A DNA stretch of 64,000 nucleotides from Erythrobasidium yunnanense (GCA_001600175.1 BCJC01000001.1:1506065-1570064), one strand, 5' to 3'. Positions 31,699 through 43,848 are shown, counted from the stretch's first letter. The notes: generated from the letters alone by a model not told the origin. Numbers and translations are program-made.

Positions 31699-33488
31699 TC
31701 ATTGTCTACTTTCTTGTTGTTCCTCTTCTAATGTTCTCAACCAAGCGCCGATCGCACCGAGATATCCTTCGTGTCTCAAGAAGAGCGCTTTCTTCGTCCC
31801 TTTCGACCAAAATCTTATCGCGTAGGAAAGAGTGGAGATGGTCGCCGCGTGTCCTCTGATGAAGCAGCCTCCAAAGTAGATCCTGTCGAGGTTGTGCTTT
31901 TCTGCATTCATGTATCTGGTGTATTGTTGTCATCCATCAGAAAAGTCCGACTGAGACGGAGACGGTAGACGCTTACGCTATTTGTCCAATGTTGTTACTG
32001 ACTGCGTACAGTAAGGATTTTGCTATATCTTCAGGCTTGAATTTCTTGCCTCTGTTATCCTTTTTGAATACTTTCCCGAACGAAGAGGCTATTGTCGAGG
32101 ATTTCAACCCAATCTTCGAGTAGTCGGAACCATCTGTGTCGACTTATGAGTGACGTCGCCAACATATTTGATAAGACTTCTTACATATATCGCCGACAAG
32201 CATATCGACGTTTGCATTGTCGCCTGTTTCGGACAGTGCGAGCATTTCTGCAGGCAACGTCAGTATTTGAACAGGGCTACATGTCGAATCACGCACCATC
32301 AAACGTCTCTGCGCCTGTCAACAAGCTAAGTAAGCCCCAGAGTGTCCCTCCTCCCAAGCTTGTTCCGCTGATTCTTTCGTATTTTCCGTAGTCGTCCACT
32401 TTGATGATTGACACGCCGGAGCCTATATTGACGAGCAAACAAGGAAAGTGTGGTGCTGGCCGATCATCGAATACCAAAGCGTATTGAGGAGGGTTTGGAG
32501 ACGGCCGAGGTAGTTCTTCCGGCGCCAAAGACTGCTGCGGTGATGGGTTGAGGGTAGCAGATGCGGGTAGTATGGGCGATAGAGAGCATGTAGCTGGGTC
32601 GTGCGAAGCATGAACGAGTTGATCAGAGTACCAGAAGACCTCGTTCGGAATCTCCATGAAAAACGTCAATCCTGCAATCAAGCACTCCATCTCCTCCTCT
32701 TTCCGCACTTCCACTCCTAGATCGTGCGATAATTTGTCATAGAACAGATGCGCTCCACCTCCCGTAGCCATAATCTTGACATGCCGCGCCTTGAATTCGC
32801 TTGTCGAAATATTGTGCGAGGCCGAGGATGTTTCGATGAGCTGATTCAGATACGCTATACAGCTCTCTATATCTCCAGTCTCGAATTTGGCAAAGTTGAG
32901 CCATCCTCCAGGTATAGGTGCAGTGAATGAAGCACTTCTTTGTGCTTTGCTGCCGGTTGAAGGCTTTGTGGACGAAGAAGCAGACTGAGGATGGGAGTGA
33001 GACGAGGAAGATGGGTGATTTGTATCGAAGTAACTGCTTATATTTGCAGCAGACACTAGGCTCTCCGGTCCCAGTACGCCGTTAGGGACCGGTGTAGCTC
33101 TCCCATTTGGACCAGGCGACGCAGGCCTGCTATGCGATGCTGGTGTTCTCGGTTGTCGCGGTGAGGTGACTGCATCCCATCCGTTTGAGCTTTCTTTTTG
33201 CTTTCCTTTGCCAGCAGCATGATAGCCGTTTCTGTGCTGAGCCCGGCTAAAGTAGACAATCTTGATGAGGGATCCGCCAATGTCGAGCGCACAATGCGAT
33301 ACTTTCTGCTCTGTATATCTAGGCAGGTAGATGTCGCGACTGTCGCTGTCGCCGTTTGTGCCGCTGGATCCAGATCCTCCATTAATATGGCTATGGCGTG
33401 GCTCCTCGTCGTCGTCGTCGTCCACTATCACTGCTCCTGCCGTATTGACTTCGACTGTCCGCGATGAAGGCAAGTTACGGTCCTCCAT
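31699..33488 (-). CDS. CAB1: Pantothenate kinase
   Basis: First enzyme of CoA synthesis: phosphorylates pantothenate with ATP, cytosolic. Exons, from the 5' end: 33488 to about 32308, two short middle exons, and the last one starting near 31924. The kinase opens [17 protein letters not shown]. It then shows [100 protein letters not shown] and [12 protein letters not shown], all type II (eukaryotic) PanK motifs. A Ser-rich insert of about 130 residues sits between the first strand and the next block. Start: ATG 33488 ([14 protein letters not shown]); ATG 33548 is also in frame but overlaps the ATG of the divergent TPR gene. It converges with the glycosyltransferase gene. Confidence 0.92.
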
Positions 33489-33546
33489 TTTACGTCGTAT
33501 GGATCCAAGCTTGGCTCTCTGTTCTGTACCGAATGCACACAAAACC

Positions 33547-34718
33547 ATGACCAAGGACCACGATGAATACGACGATAATGATGATTTCCACGAAGCATCA
33601 TCGAGCTATAATGACCATGCGAACGATGGAGCCTCGGTCTCGAGCGAAGACAGCGACCGCGACTTTCATGACGCTGCAGAGCTGACAGTGCGCCGAACAA
33701 TCCCTTCCTACCTCCATCATTCCCTGACTCTCCGTCCTTGTCTGCCAGGACCTCATCGCTGAAGCCTCGTCATTCAAAGCAAGTGGAAACGCGCATTTCG
33801 CTGCAGGTCGTTCGCATGCGGCTCTAGAAGACTACAGAGAAGGGCTAGCCGTACTTCCTGAATACCAACCACCCGTTAAGCCGGGCAAGAAGGCCAAAGG
33901 GAAAGGAAAAGCAAGATTGGACCTCGGCGAAGACCTATTTAAGGATGATGATAGTGAGGAAGATGCAGCTCCGCCCAAAAAGGCAGATGCGGCAGTCAAG
34001 AGCAAGGAGCGGATACGAGAACTGCAGGACGAAGACGATGAGAAGGAATTTGTGGAGGATAGCGCAAACGGAAAGAGCGAAGAGCAGATAGAGATGGAAC
34101 AGCTGCGGAGCGCGCTATGGTGCAATATAGCAGCGTGTCAGCTGAAGCTAGTAAGTATCCATAAACTTAGACGTCTTGCGATGGCTGAACAGCTTGCCCC
34201 AAGTCACTGTACAAAGAAGCCGTCGAAGCAGCAACGAATGGTCGGTCAGTCTGTAGTCGTTCTGGCGATTGCTGACAAGTCTTTCCTACAGCCCTGCAAG
34301 ACAACCCAGTCTACGTGAAAGCTCTACAGCGGCGGGCCGCAGCAAACGAGAAACTCAGTACCTGGACCAGTTTAACAAGCGCATTAGAAGACTATGAAAC
34401 GCTAGAGAAGCTACCGGACACGCCGAAAGCTCTACAACCTACGATACGACAAGCTAAGAGGAGTATACCGGGCTTGATAGAGCAGAGGAAACAGACTGAG
34501 ACTGCCGAAATGCTGGAGAAACTCAAAGGCTTAGGTAACTCGTTCCTGGGTGGGTCGCATTGCGCTTAGGTATTGGATGACGACTAACAACTTCTACAGG
34601 CAAGTTTGGCATGTCGACCGATAACTTCCAATTCGTCAAGAATGAAGAGACGGGCGGATATTCTATGAATTTCACGCAAAACCCTCCGAGTAAGGGAGAT
34701 CAGAAGGACACCACATAG
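33547..34718 (+). CDS. TTC1-like tetratricopeptide-repeat protein
   Basis: Five exons (33547-33687, 33749-34150, 34204-34240, 34292-34549, 34600-34718) give 318 residues. An acidic N-terminus leads to three TPR units: EASSFKASGNAHFAAGRSHA, LWCNIAACQLKLSLYKEAVE, NPVYVKALQRRAAANEKL. A charged insert lies between the first and second. The C-terminus FGMSTDNFQFVKNEETGGYS with MNFTQNP is the hallmark of animal TTC1, an Hsp90/Ras-linked adaptor, so I call it the fungal counterpart. The 37-nt third exon is supported by unbroken TPR sequence. Its start faces that of pantothenate kinase 58 bases away. Confidence 0.87.
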
Positions 34719-34858
34719 AATGCTCATCGCTGTCTTAGAAAGATCGCAGAAGTTGGAAGGTCAGAGCCAAGCTTACCGGCGTGACGCCGGCAATTAGGCA
34801 CTCAGACTTGTACCTTTCGCATTCAATGTATCTACATCGATAACATCGATTGCTCACG

Positions 34859-37800
34859 ATGGCAACTGTCAAGAAGGCAGTGAGCAAAGTGCTGCATCCG
34901 AAGCGTGAACTGCGAGAACGGCGCAGGCGTCGTTGCGAGAATGACGACCAGGAAGACGATATTGGCGATGCAGACTCTCGCGACGATGCTTCGTCTTCTA
35001 CATCATCATCATCAGGATCCAGGACATCGCGCGATAGCGTTACTGCTCTAAATTCAGCATTCAAAGACTCCAGCTTGGTCTCCAGCGATTCAGAAGACGA
35101 CCAGATTATGTTTGAAGATGCAAGAGAACCGGACAACGCAACGAGCGAGTATGCAGCTGTCATACCGGACAAAGGACAAGATGGAATACAGGATATCGTA
35201 GAACCAGCGATACTGCCTCGATCTTCAGTTGCACATCCGAACGGTCACGCTTCAGCACTGGCAATAGAGCTGAAGCCTACAGACCGGCACTACCTCAACA
35301 AAGCACTCGTACAGTCAGTATAAGCTGCTTTTGTTGGAGGAAAGTCGAGAAAACTGATGGCCGCATGATGACGATTTATCGCGACAGTCTGGAAATGGCA
35401 GAAGAATGGTCCAATCTCTCCAATGTTGGGCAGCTATCCAAGTATGGACATGTGTGTCAACTCTGTCTTCGGAAGAAAGCGCGATCTAATGCTTTGCGAA
35501 CGCGATTCAGCCATATCTACCACATCCGTACGGCCCGAGATCTAGACCTTCTTCGAAAGCGAAAGATGCAATACAAGTAGGTACAGATCAACTACCTGAA
35601 GCTCCGCTCTTGAGCTATCTCAGCCGGCGCTTCCTCTTCGTATGTGTTCAAACCAAAATTGGACAGCTTGCCGCTGACAGCTTCGGTCGTATATGCAGAC
35701 ATTTCCTGGATTTAACAGAGCTCCCAATGAGCACTGGCATCGGATACAGACTTTTTTCGACAGCATGACCGAGCGGAATCTAAGCAGTACACCGGAACGC
35801 GGCGAACCGTCCAAGCGAAGAGTGATGGCATTCGCGTTCAATCGGTTATTCGCAACATATACGGCCGCTGCGCTGCCTTCCACGGGAAATGCCTCGCCTG
35901 CGCACCTCGATGAGGAGACTCATGCTCGCATCGATAGGCTGTTCGAAGGGGAAGATGAACATAAGAGGAAACTGTGGGTGGATGCAGGGATGACAGTGAA
36001 AAGCTTCAGGGAGAACTGGCGGAGCTGGGTGCATCGATTGTATAAGGAAGGTAAGGAAGCATGCTCAGGTCACCGCTAGAATCACGCTGATCGACCCTTG
36101 CTGTGCTGGTGTGAAGACGAGCTGGACAGGACATTCCAGCTTGTGAACGATGTTGCGGAGGTGGAGAAGCTGCCCGAGCAATATCGGCAACTCATAGATT
36201 GGGCCACGCTCTGGATAGCCCACCTCATACAGTATGCAGGCTCCTTGTCCTCAATCATCGAGGATCATACCGACGCTGAGATCGACTACAGTGCTGTCTT
36301 CCTGAATGCCGACAGCGCCAAAGATAATCTTGGTCTGTTCAGTCGCATACACAGCATGATACCTTACGGCCTTTGTCGGTACGGCACACGCGCTTTCCAA
36401 ATAAGAACTTTGCTAATCATTTCCTTCGATACGCAGCTACGCACTAAAGATAGCGAGTCCGGCTTTTCTTGCAAAAACAATGGTCAACTTCATATTTTCC
36501 GAACCTCTTCGGACCAAGAGTCTGTTCACTCGAGTTTGTACTGCCCTATTGAGTAAGGGTCGACCCTTCGCGCTTGAAGACTGTAGTGCTCATCTTCCCC
36601 GTTGCGCAGATGGCGAACTTAAGACTGCTCAGACCAAAATAGCAGACCTCTCCAAGCAGCTAGGACAGCCCAGTATAGTGGATGCTTTGACAAACTACGT
36701 CTATGCAGACTTGTCAGTGCAGAATGGGGTCCGCTCCAGCTCATGTAGGTCACGTCTCGGCGGCACCATGGCAATACCTGACTGTCCCAATAGTGAACCA
36801 GCAAGACGATATTGTTCTCGCAATACTGAAGCATTCCAACATCAGCGAAACAGAAGTGAAAGAATGGTGCTCTCGCTATCAAGCTTATACAACAGCCGTC
36901 GAGAATGACGACCCTCAAGCATTCAAGACGGATGGACCAAGCAAGCAATATGCCCTCCTGAAGGCTTTGCTCAAAGCCATTTCGGAAAAGCGGGACAGGG
37001 AGGAGATCCTGAAGGTCGTGCTTGAACCAAATACTCCTGAGGTAAATATCTCGATTGTGTTGGACTGGCACTGGCTGATCAAAACGCGATCTGCAGATGG
37101 TGAAGAGCTCTGTCAGCATCTTTTACGAAGCTATTGGAAGTGTAGCTGCTGCGACTCGCTTACAACCTCACATCGATCGGCTGGAAGCATTCATGGATGA
37201 TGTGGTCAAGACATGCAACGCACCAGGCTGCAGTGGGTCGCTCTATTTCGACTGACTTGAATGCGAGCTAACAAATCAATGTCCCCAGACCGACCAGATG
37301 TAGTGCACATGGTCAGACGACACGCTCAATCGGTATATACCTTCTTGCATGAAGTTCAATCGAAAGACAAGGAGATCCTGGCTGGCTTTATCGAATGGGA
37401 TCGATCGGCTTTCAACTTCCTGAAGGAAGGCGTACCGCGCTCTCGTGACGAGCGAGCAGGTACAGATGATGATATTCTGCTGCAACTCGATCCTGAAACC
37501 CAGAAGAAGGCTATCGAAGAGGTACAGCGTCTGGCAAGCTGGACTAAGATGCACAAAGCGCTTGAAGATCTGAAGCATCGAATCGACGTAGCGCAGCTTG
37601 AAGACCCTTCCTTTAATCCAGATGTACACGAGCTGTACAAGCGTCTACTGCAAGATGATTCAGAGTTCAAGCGGGTTATCGAGGATCAATATGCACGCGG
37701 CATATCAAGACCCGATCAAGCTATCGAATGGATGTGGTATGCGAGCCAGCCGAACGCTTTCTCCACGATAGCGCCGACCGAGACTGCTACCTCTGGAAAG

Positions 37801-37893
37801 TCGAGACCTTCAATTAGTCTAGAACATGTTAGATCACTTCTGCCAGCATACAGGAAGGGCATGTGCGAAGCATTAGCGAAAGCTAGCGTATGA
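34859..37893 (+). CDS. PXA / DUF3818-type membrane-trafficking protein without a visible PX domain
   Basis: Ten exons (34859-35313, 35388-35451, 35511-35639, 35699-36050, 36117-36378, 36437-36552, 36610-36744, 36794-37041, 37097-37232, 37289-37893) give 833 residues. A basic then Ser/Asp-rich N-terminus precedes a PX-associated region (LKPTDRHYLNKALVHLEMAE, LSYLSRRFLFTFPGFNRAP, AFAFNRLFATYTAAAL). The C-terminal half matches the DUF3818/PXB region of fungal Lec1 (YPR097W)-type proteins: FSRIHSMIPYGLCRYALKIA, AKTMVNFIFSEPL, LFTRV, VHMVRRHAQSVYTFLHEV, and near the end a RPSISLEHVRSLLPAYRKG block. The phosphoinositide-binding PX domain usually found between them is not visible. Function in lipid transport or vacuolar membrane trafficking is inferred from the family. 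Confidence 0.72.
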
Positions 37894-38219
37894 GGATATC
37901 GCAACGTAGTGCGCTTATGGTGTTATTTCAGCTTGTTGCAACTGTAACGGCAGTGACCTTTTGTAGCATAGGATAGATAGTCGAAGATCGTAAAGGCAGT
38001 AATAAGCCTCAAACGCATGATTTACACACACAAGAGCGGATGCACAGGTAGTAGTGATTTGATCGCCAGGAGGGTAGCCATGAGTAAATTGCATGCAAGT
38101 TGCGACTCGGCCATCGACTAGTGGAGTTAGCCATCTGACTGTACACAAGCAGCAGCGGTTGATCATCAATCAAGGGTATCATTTGGAGAGCCGGAAGGTA
38201 TCCGTATTGTCGGGGACGC
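37894..38219. other. Convergent intergenic stretch
   Basis: About 325 bases lie between the stop of the PXA gene and the stop of the first endoglucanase gene. I see no coding signal. Confidence 0.5.
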
Positions 38220-39577
38220 TTATCCGCTGATCACCGGCAGAACAGCCTGTGTCCAGAGCATGGTATCTTTACCACCAATAGGCGTGAGAGTGAGCTCGTA
38301 CTTCGCGTCAAATGCGCCTGCCGACCATAAAGACCATCCTAAATAGTTGTTTGAGTTCTCTTTGAAGTACTTGAGGGCTGCGCCCAGTTTGTTCACGCAG
38401 GATTCGGTGTTACCTCCTCCGATCTCAGAGATGAAGGCCTTGCGGGTACCTAGTAAGGGTGTCACCTTCTCTACGAAAAGTTCTTGAACGTAATCCCTCG
38501 TGGTGTCGCATTCTGTTTTAACGCCTGCAGTGCCCTCGTCAAGGTCTGTATGTATGTATGTACAATATTCCTTGTTAACTTGCCGCAGATTGAGCAGATG
38601 ACGTAACTTACATTGGTGGATATCGAATGCCAAAAGGTCGTTGTTGCCCATTGGATCTTTGATCTTCGAGAGAGCGGGGAAATTATGAGATGCAAAGTTT
38701 CCTGCTCCTGTATAGAACGTGCCAGGCAAGAGGATCCATTGTGTTTTGGCGCCTTTCTCCCGGATGATGTTCACGGCGGCTTGGACAGCTTCGAACCACT
38801 TCGAGCCGGGACCGATTTGGTCGTTGTTGGGCATCTCGTAAGGCTCGTCTAGAAAGCCTTGTATTAGCGGGTATCGCCTGATGAGTGGCTCCTATCATAC
38901 TCATTAGGCCAAAGATGATCTTGTCGTTCGTGGCATACTTCGTAGCGAAGTAACCCCAGATTGATGCGAACGCTTCGACTGACGGGCCTCCATCGGTACC
39001 GACGATCTTGCCATTGTATCGGGCATAGTCTGTAAAGAGCCCTCATCAGCGTACCACATTTCGACGGGCAGGGCGAGTTGGTGCGCACTGTGCAAGTCGA
39101 GAATGACATGGGCGCCTTTGTCATTCGCGGCTTTGACGTACGGCTCGAAGGATGCCATGAAGTCTTCGGAGACTCCCTTACCTAACTCCGGTTCCTGCGC
39201 ACATCTGTCAGGCGAGGAGAGGTAGATTTGACGAGGAAGGTCACTTACAACGTACTCCCATCGGAAGGGCAGGCGAATGACCTTGACGCCTTGATCGGTG
39301 AAATGCTTGATCTGAGCCATGTCTGGTTTGACCAAGTCTCCAGTCTTGGCGCCCGTTTTGTCCATGCCGAAGTCGAACCCAGCGATGTTGATACTTCAAG
39401 CGTCCTTGATGTTAGCGACGTCACGACATACATAGCGCGCCTGATGGCTTCGACTCACCCAGGCAGAAAAGTGGTCCTGGGTGTCGTCGACTGCAGATCT
39501 TCCCTGGCCACGAGGGGTATGGCCGAAACGCTCGCTGCCAGCAGCGGTACGAGAGCGATGATCGATGACAGAATCAT
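38220..39577 (-). CDS. Secreted GH5 endo-beta-1,4-glucanase, catalytic domain only
   Basis: Secreted cellulase cutting internal beta-1,4-glucan bonds. Six exons (39459-39577, 39249-39393, 39089-39194, 38901-39029, 38612-38848, 38220-38545) give 353 residues. A signal peptide is clear (MILSSIIALVPLLAASVSA). The GH5 subfamily-5 domain begins INIAGFDFGMDKTG, then VKVIRLPFRWEYV, HVILDLHNYARYNG, IIFGLMNEPYEMPN (acid/base Glu in NEP), LLAFDIHQY and the nucleophile AFISEIGGGNTESC. It ends WSLWSAGAFDAKYELTLTP. It has no CBM1 and no linker, unlike the neighbouring enzyme, and shares several intron positions with it, so the two are likely tandem duplicates that diverged in architecture. Confidence 0.93.
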
Positions 39578-40357
39578 TGTCTCAGTGAATGTATGGAAGC
39601 TTTGACTGGTGTCCAGTGAACAGTGAATGAAAGGGATTGTGGTTTGGGGTAGCGCGGGCGATTCTTTCTCTGCAGATGCGATGGTGGTGGTGTGGAAGCA
39701 ACGAACGCAGCGACAACCACGACGAATTCGATATCGCCAGCATAGCGCTTCCGGCCCGTATTACGATGGGATTCCCGCTTCAATATAGGGAGCATCCGCA
39801 GGCCGGTCCGTAACCTTTTGACAGGTGAGACGTGTCTTGGCAGCATCGTGATAAGCTAGGAGAGTGAGGTATCACGCAACTTTCGGAAGCGATGTTGCGG
39901 CTCTCGCCGGTCCGCAACCTGGCAAGCAGAAATCAGCTGAACCTCACCAAGGCTATCGACGGCGTGTCAGGCGTTCAGCGAGGGTTAGCAGCACATAAAA
40001 GTGGCAGAGCAGACGTGTCGCCACCGGGATATCAGTGCCCTTCGAGTGCTCGCATGTATTTTTCTTCTGCTAAACTGGTCGACAGTAGCCTCTTTCTCGC
40101 CGAGAAGAAAGGGAAAGGAATAATAGTAATGGCGAAGAGGGATCGTTCGTCGAGAAACGGAAATATAAAGTGAAGTATGACGGAGGAAGCGGCCAGTCTT
40201 TCTGTCCGCACGCGGTCATGGTATAGTATGAAGGCTTTTTTGCCGTCTTCTTAGATGGTCTAGTGCTGCTCGGCAGAGTGTCTCTTTTTCATTCTCTTGC
40301 CAGCAGCAGGAAGGTTTGGCCTACATTGCCACAAGGTCAGCTTCTGTTACATGGGGG
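39578..40357. promoter_or_regulatory. Promoter region of the first endoglucanase
   Basis: About 780 bases lie between the two same-strand cellulase genes. A 93-codon plus-strand frame (39892-40173) has an ATG but no motif and lies antisense upstream of a secreted-enzyme gene, so I treat it as chance. The length fits a regulated promoter. Confidence 0.45.
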
Positions 40358-42555
40358 CTAGGAATAGACTGACTTGATAGCCTTGGTCCAAATTGAAGTA
40401 TCGGTGTTTCCGTTTGGAGTGAGAGAAAGCTCGTAGCTTGATCCGAAACTTCCAGCTGCCCACGCAGAAAATCCTTGCCATACACCGCTGTTTGCCTTGA
40501 TGTGAGCGAGTGCGTTCTTGAGGTGAAGCTCGCAGGAAGCGGTGGAGCCGCCTCCGATCTGGTCGAATCAGAAGTTCAGCAAATGAGGGGAGCATTTGAT
40601 GCTAAGGAGTACCTCAGATAGGAAAGCCTTGCGACCAATACGCTTAAGCTCGGCAGAGATCGGTGCGAAGAGCTCTGAGACCTTGTCGGAGACACACTCG
40701 GTCGAGGTTCCGGAAGCTTTTGAAGGGAACAACGTAAGTTAGCTCCAGCAATCGTGAACGATAGTCTTCTTACTATTGGCATCGAGGTCTGTGAATATGC
40801 AGATATGTCAGTCGTGCCATCGTGCTGTGGTGCATGGCAGAAACATACATTGATGGATATCGAACCACAGCAAGTTTGTGCCGCCAACAGGATCGGTGAC
40901 GGTCTTGAGAGAAGGTAGATTCTTTGACAAAAAGCTGGCTGCACCAGTCCAGTCATCTCCACTCAAGAGGATAGGCTGTGTCTTTGCTCCAGCAGCTCGA
41001 ATAGCGTTTACAGCTGCTTGGATTTGCTTCGTCCAAGATGCCATGCCTCCGAAAGCATCGAGATCATGAGGCTCATCTGCAGACACATTGTCTAAGTATA
41101 TAGTATGTTGAAGCTTAGAAATGGTCGGCGATGTACTCATCAAACCGAAGATAATCTTGCTCTGCGAGGCATACTTCTTGGCGAGCGAGGACCACAGGGC
41201 GGCGAACTGAGCAGTAGTAGGTCCATCAGCTCCCACGACGCCAGAGTTCCATCGTCCATAGTCTGTCGACATAAAACATCAGCCTTTGCGAACCACGGCG
41301 GAGGCGCCGGGGTGATCTTACTGTGTAGATCCAGGATGACGTGGGCACCGCTCTTCAAAATTTGTTGCACATATGCATCATATTGATCAAAGTAAGCTGC
41401 GTTAAGACCAGCTCCCGGCGAAGATTCGATGTACTGCCAGGCCTGTGTATGAAGGGCGATCTCAGCCTCATTCGCTTCTGGTAGGAATCGAGAGGTAAAT
41501 TGGGAACGTACGAAGGGAAGTCGGATGACATTGACGCCTTGATTGACTGTCAATGATAAGGAAATATAGTCAGCTCCGCCGATCTAGGGTGCCTAGCGGC
41601 GATGGCTTCACAGCGTACCGAAGTGGCTGATCTGGCTTGTAGGAGGCTATGATATTTGTATATCAGCTCAATGCCGCCAGGTAGAGGTGTGAGAAACTGG
41701 CTTACTGCTACATAGGTACCTGCCCAGCCCCAAACGCTGATGCCAAACTCGAACCCGGCGATGTTGAGTCTTTGACATTCGCGAGAATGAATGAATACAT
41801 TAGCTCAGATCGATGGCGATAGTGACGGAAGTACTATGCAGGCAGGACTTACCCTCCCAGGAAGCCAGAAGCGGCGGGAGCAGCGGTGCTGGAGGGAGCC
41901 TGAGTAGATCTTGAGGTGGTAGATGTAGCTACACGAGAAGTGGTAGTAGTAGCTCTGGTAGAAGTGGTTGGAGCGACAGTAGTCTGTCTGGTGGAAGTCG
42001 ATGATGGCTTGGGCGAAGTCGATGGAGTTACTGTGGATGTAACAGTTCTTGTAACTACGACTGTTATTGCTGGTGGTGTCACTGTGCACGACGCACCGGC
42101 AGCTCCTCCTTGCAGACACTGCGAGTACCAGTCATTGCTGAACTGGCAGGACCAGCCACTGTACACGAGTTTCGCACCAGGTTAGCGATGCTGTATACTT
42201 GTGTAAGTATCTTTTACTCACGAAGGACAGCATGTTGCGCCTTTCCAGTCTTTACCGCCTGCAGTTGATGGTATCCATTTCAGTATGACCGACCCAACGA
42301 TGGGATCTTGGAGACCCGCTCACCGCACTGCCCATACTGAGCTGCGCATTCCGCTCGTTCAACGTTCGATACGGTAGGCAAGCATTGCGAGAAGTATTCG
42401 TTGATGAATTCGCATTTGCTGCTTGGCGGGCACGCTTTTGACCCGGTGTAGTTGACGCCTCCGCACTGGTCGTAGAGAGTCTGAGCACTTGCAAAGCTGT
42501 GACTGAATGTCAGACTGAGTCCTGCGACCGCGCTGAAGACGGCGAGGGAGTGCAT
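40358..42555 (-). CDS. Secreted GH5 endoglucanase with two N-terminal CBM1 modules
   Basis: Multi-exon gene. A signal peptide (MHSLAVFSAVAGLSLTF...) leads straight into a fungal cellulose-binding module (LYDQCGGVNYTGSKACPPSS, then YFSQC). A second CBM1 is split by two introns: YGQCGG, KDWKGATCCPS, then GWSCQFSNDWYSQC. A Thr/Ser-rich linker of about 70 residues follows (41849-42090). Then comes the GH5 domain: LNIAGFEFGISVWG, VNVIRLPFVRSQF, GAHVILDLHS, IIFGLMNEPH (acid/base Glu restored by splicing near 41085), LLWFDIHQC, nucleophile FLSEIGGGSTASC, YELSLTPNG. Stop at 40358-40360. Two CBM1 modules in one enzyme are less common than one. Confidence 0.92.
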
Positions 42556-43025
42556 GGTGGATTATACGTGCGAACGAGCGTGTGATATATAGGGAGTGTG
42601 GGAGGACGGAAGGACGAAGGGGATGTATAGAGGATGAGAATGATGAGAGCGAAGCCAAGAAGGAGTGAACCACAATCTGCGAAGCCTTTGAAAGATCCAA
42701 GCGCGCTCGAGCATGGTGAGATAACCGGCTCCCTCCCTCATCTCACGCAATCTTCTTGCTTTGTAATCACTCCGACACTTCCGCTTGACAACAACTGACA
42801 GACTCCGTCGTCAAGGGAGATGACTGCATGCCGCAGGGCCAGCATCGATCGTCGAGGGTCTCTTGTTCTTCAGGCCTAGGTTTGACTTTGATAGCCAGCA
42901 TGCCTTGACCGACATGGTGTCAAGCTACCGCGTATTATGTTCACTGTACGATGATGGTCTGGTCTGGTCTGGTTGATGTTTCTGTTCATGCGGCCGACGC
43001 TTCTGGTTGTCCGCTTGCTACTTGT
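42556..43025. promoter_or_regulatory. Divergent intergenic region, cellulase / DNA glycosylase
   Basis: About 470 bases lie between two diverging genes. An in-frame upstream ATG at 42951 could extend the glycosylase, but the added residues look unlike the family. Confidence 0.4.
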
Positions 43026-43790
43026 ATGGTCATCATAACGCGGTCTTTGACGAAGCAGCAGCATGCTTCCTCTACGGTCATCGTCAAAGAAGAGACAGTA
43101 GAGAGGGCTATAGCAGCGGTTCCAAAATCCAGTCCGGCAGAGCGCAAGCTGCAGCGTGGCTTCAAGAGAAAGCGAGAGTCAAGTGATGACACGCGCTACG
43201 GCCTGATACAAGAAGAGATCGCAGATGATCTGTATGCTTTAGTGGTGCAAAGCATCCTCTGGAACCAGACGACCGGAAAGCAAGCACGTCCAGTGCTCAA
43301 CGTCATCCTCCAACGATATCCTAGTCCTGAACACCTGGCGAAAGCAGATCTCGTGCAATTGACTGCTATCATACAGCCTATAGGCTTGCACAATCGACGC
43401 GCAAAGAGGTTGATAGATCTGGCGAATACATGGATAGCAGCACCACCCTGCAAAGAGAGAAGATATAGGAAGCTCGGGTATCCTGACAAGACGTCAGGAA
43501 AGGATGTCAAGGCAGGGGAGGTGCTTAACGAGTCAGATCCAAGAGAAGGATGGGAGATTGCGCATCTTCCAGGAGTCGGTAGATATGCAATAGACTCGTA
43601 TAGGATGTTCCATAGGGATAAGTTGAGAGGCACAGATGCAGACAAGATAGAATCAGAGTGGAAGAGGGTTGTGCCTCACGATATCCCTTTGAGAGGATGG
43701 ATGAAATGGAGATGGGCACAGGAGGGATACGCATACGATGTTGAGACGGGGAAGCGGAAGCTGCTTGTACCAGAGCTGAAGCAGGAATGA
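43026..43790 (+). CDS. MBD4-like HhH-GPD DNA glycosylase
   Basis: Base-excision-repair glycosylase of the helix-hairpin-helix GPD superfamily, removing T or U from mismatches in the MBD4 branch. Single exon, 254 residues from ATG 43026. The N-terminus is basic (LQRGFKRKRESSDD). The domain reads YALVVQSILWNQTTGKQARP, then PIGLHNRRAKRLIDLA, the hairpin and catalytic block EIAHLPGVGRYAIDSYRMF with the catalytic Asp, and the MBD4-type C-terminus around WKRVVPHDIPLRGWMKWRW. No methyl-CpG-binding domain is present, as usual in fungi. It converges with the PPR gene. Confidence 0.88.
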   Translation: MVIITRSLTKQQHASSTVIVKEETVERAIAAVPKSSPAERKLQRGFKRKRESSDDTRYGLIQEEIADDLYALVVQSILWNQTTGKQARPVLNVILQRYPSPEHLAKADLVQLTAIIQPIGLHNRRAKRLIDLANTWIAAPPCKERRYRKLGYPDKTSGKDVKAGEVLNESDPREGWEIAHLPGVGRYAIDSYRMFHRDKLRGTDADKIESEWKRVVPHDIPLRGWMKWRWAQEGYAYDVETGKRKLLVPELKQE

Positions 43791-43828
43791 TCAGTCAATA
43801 GTTTCATCCTTCTTGTCGGAGGAAGAGA

Positions 43829-43848
43829 GGGGGGGGGGGGGGGGGGGG
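43829..43848 (+). repeat. Uninterrupted run of 20 G
   Basis: Read directly: two, ten and eight G in a row, between two converging genes. The exact length is likely to be unreliable in any assembly. Confidence 0.95.

Noticed and set aside
39892-40173. 93-codon plus-strand frame between the two cellulase genes
   Set aside because: No recognisable domain and antisense upstream of a secreted-enzyme gene; treated as chance.
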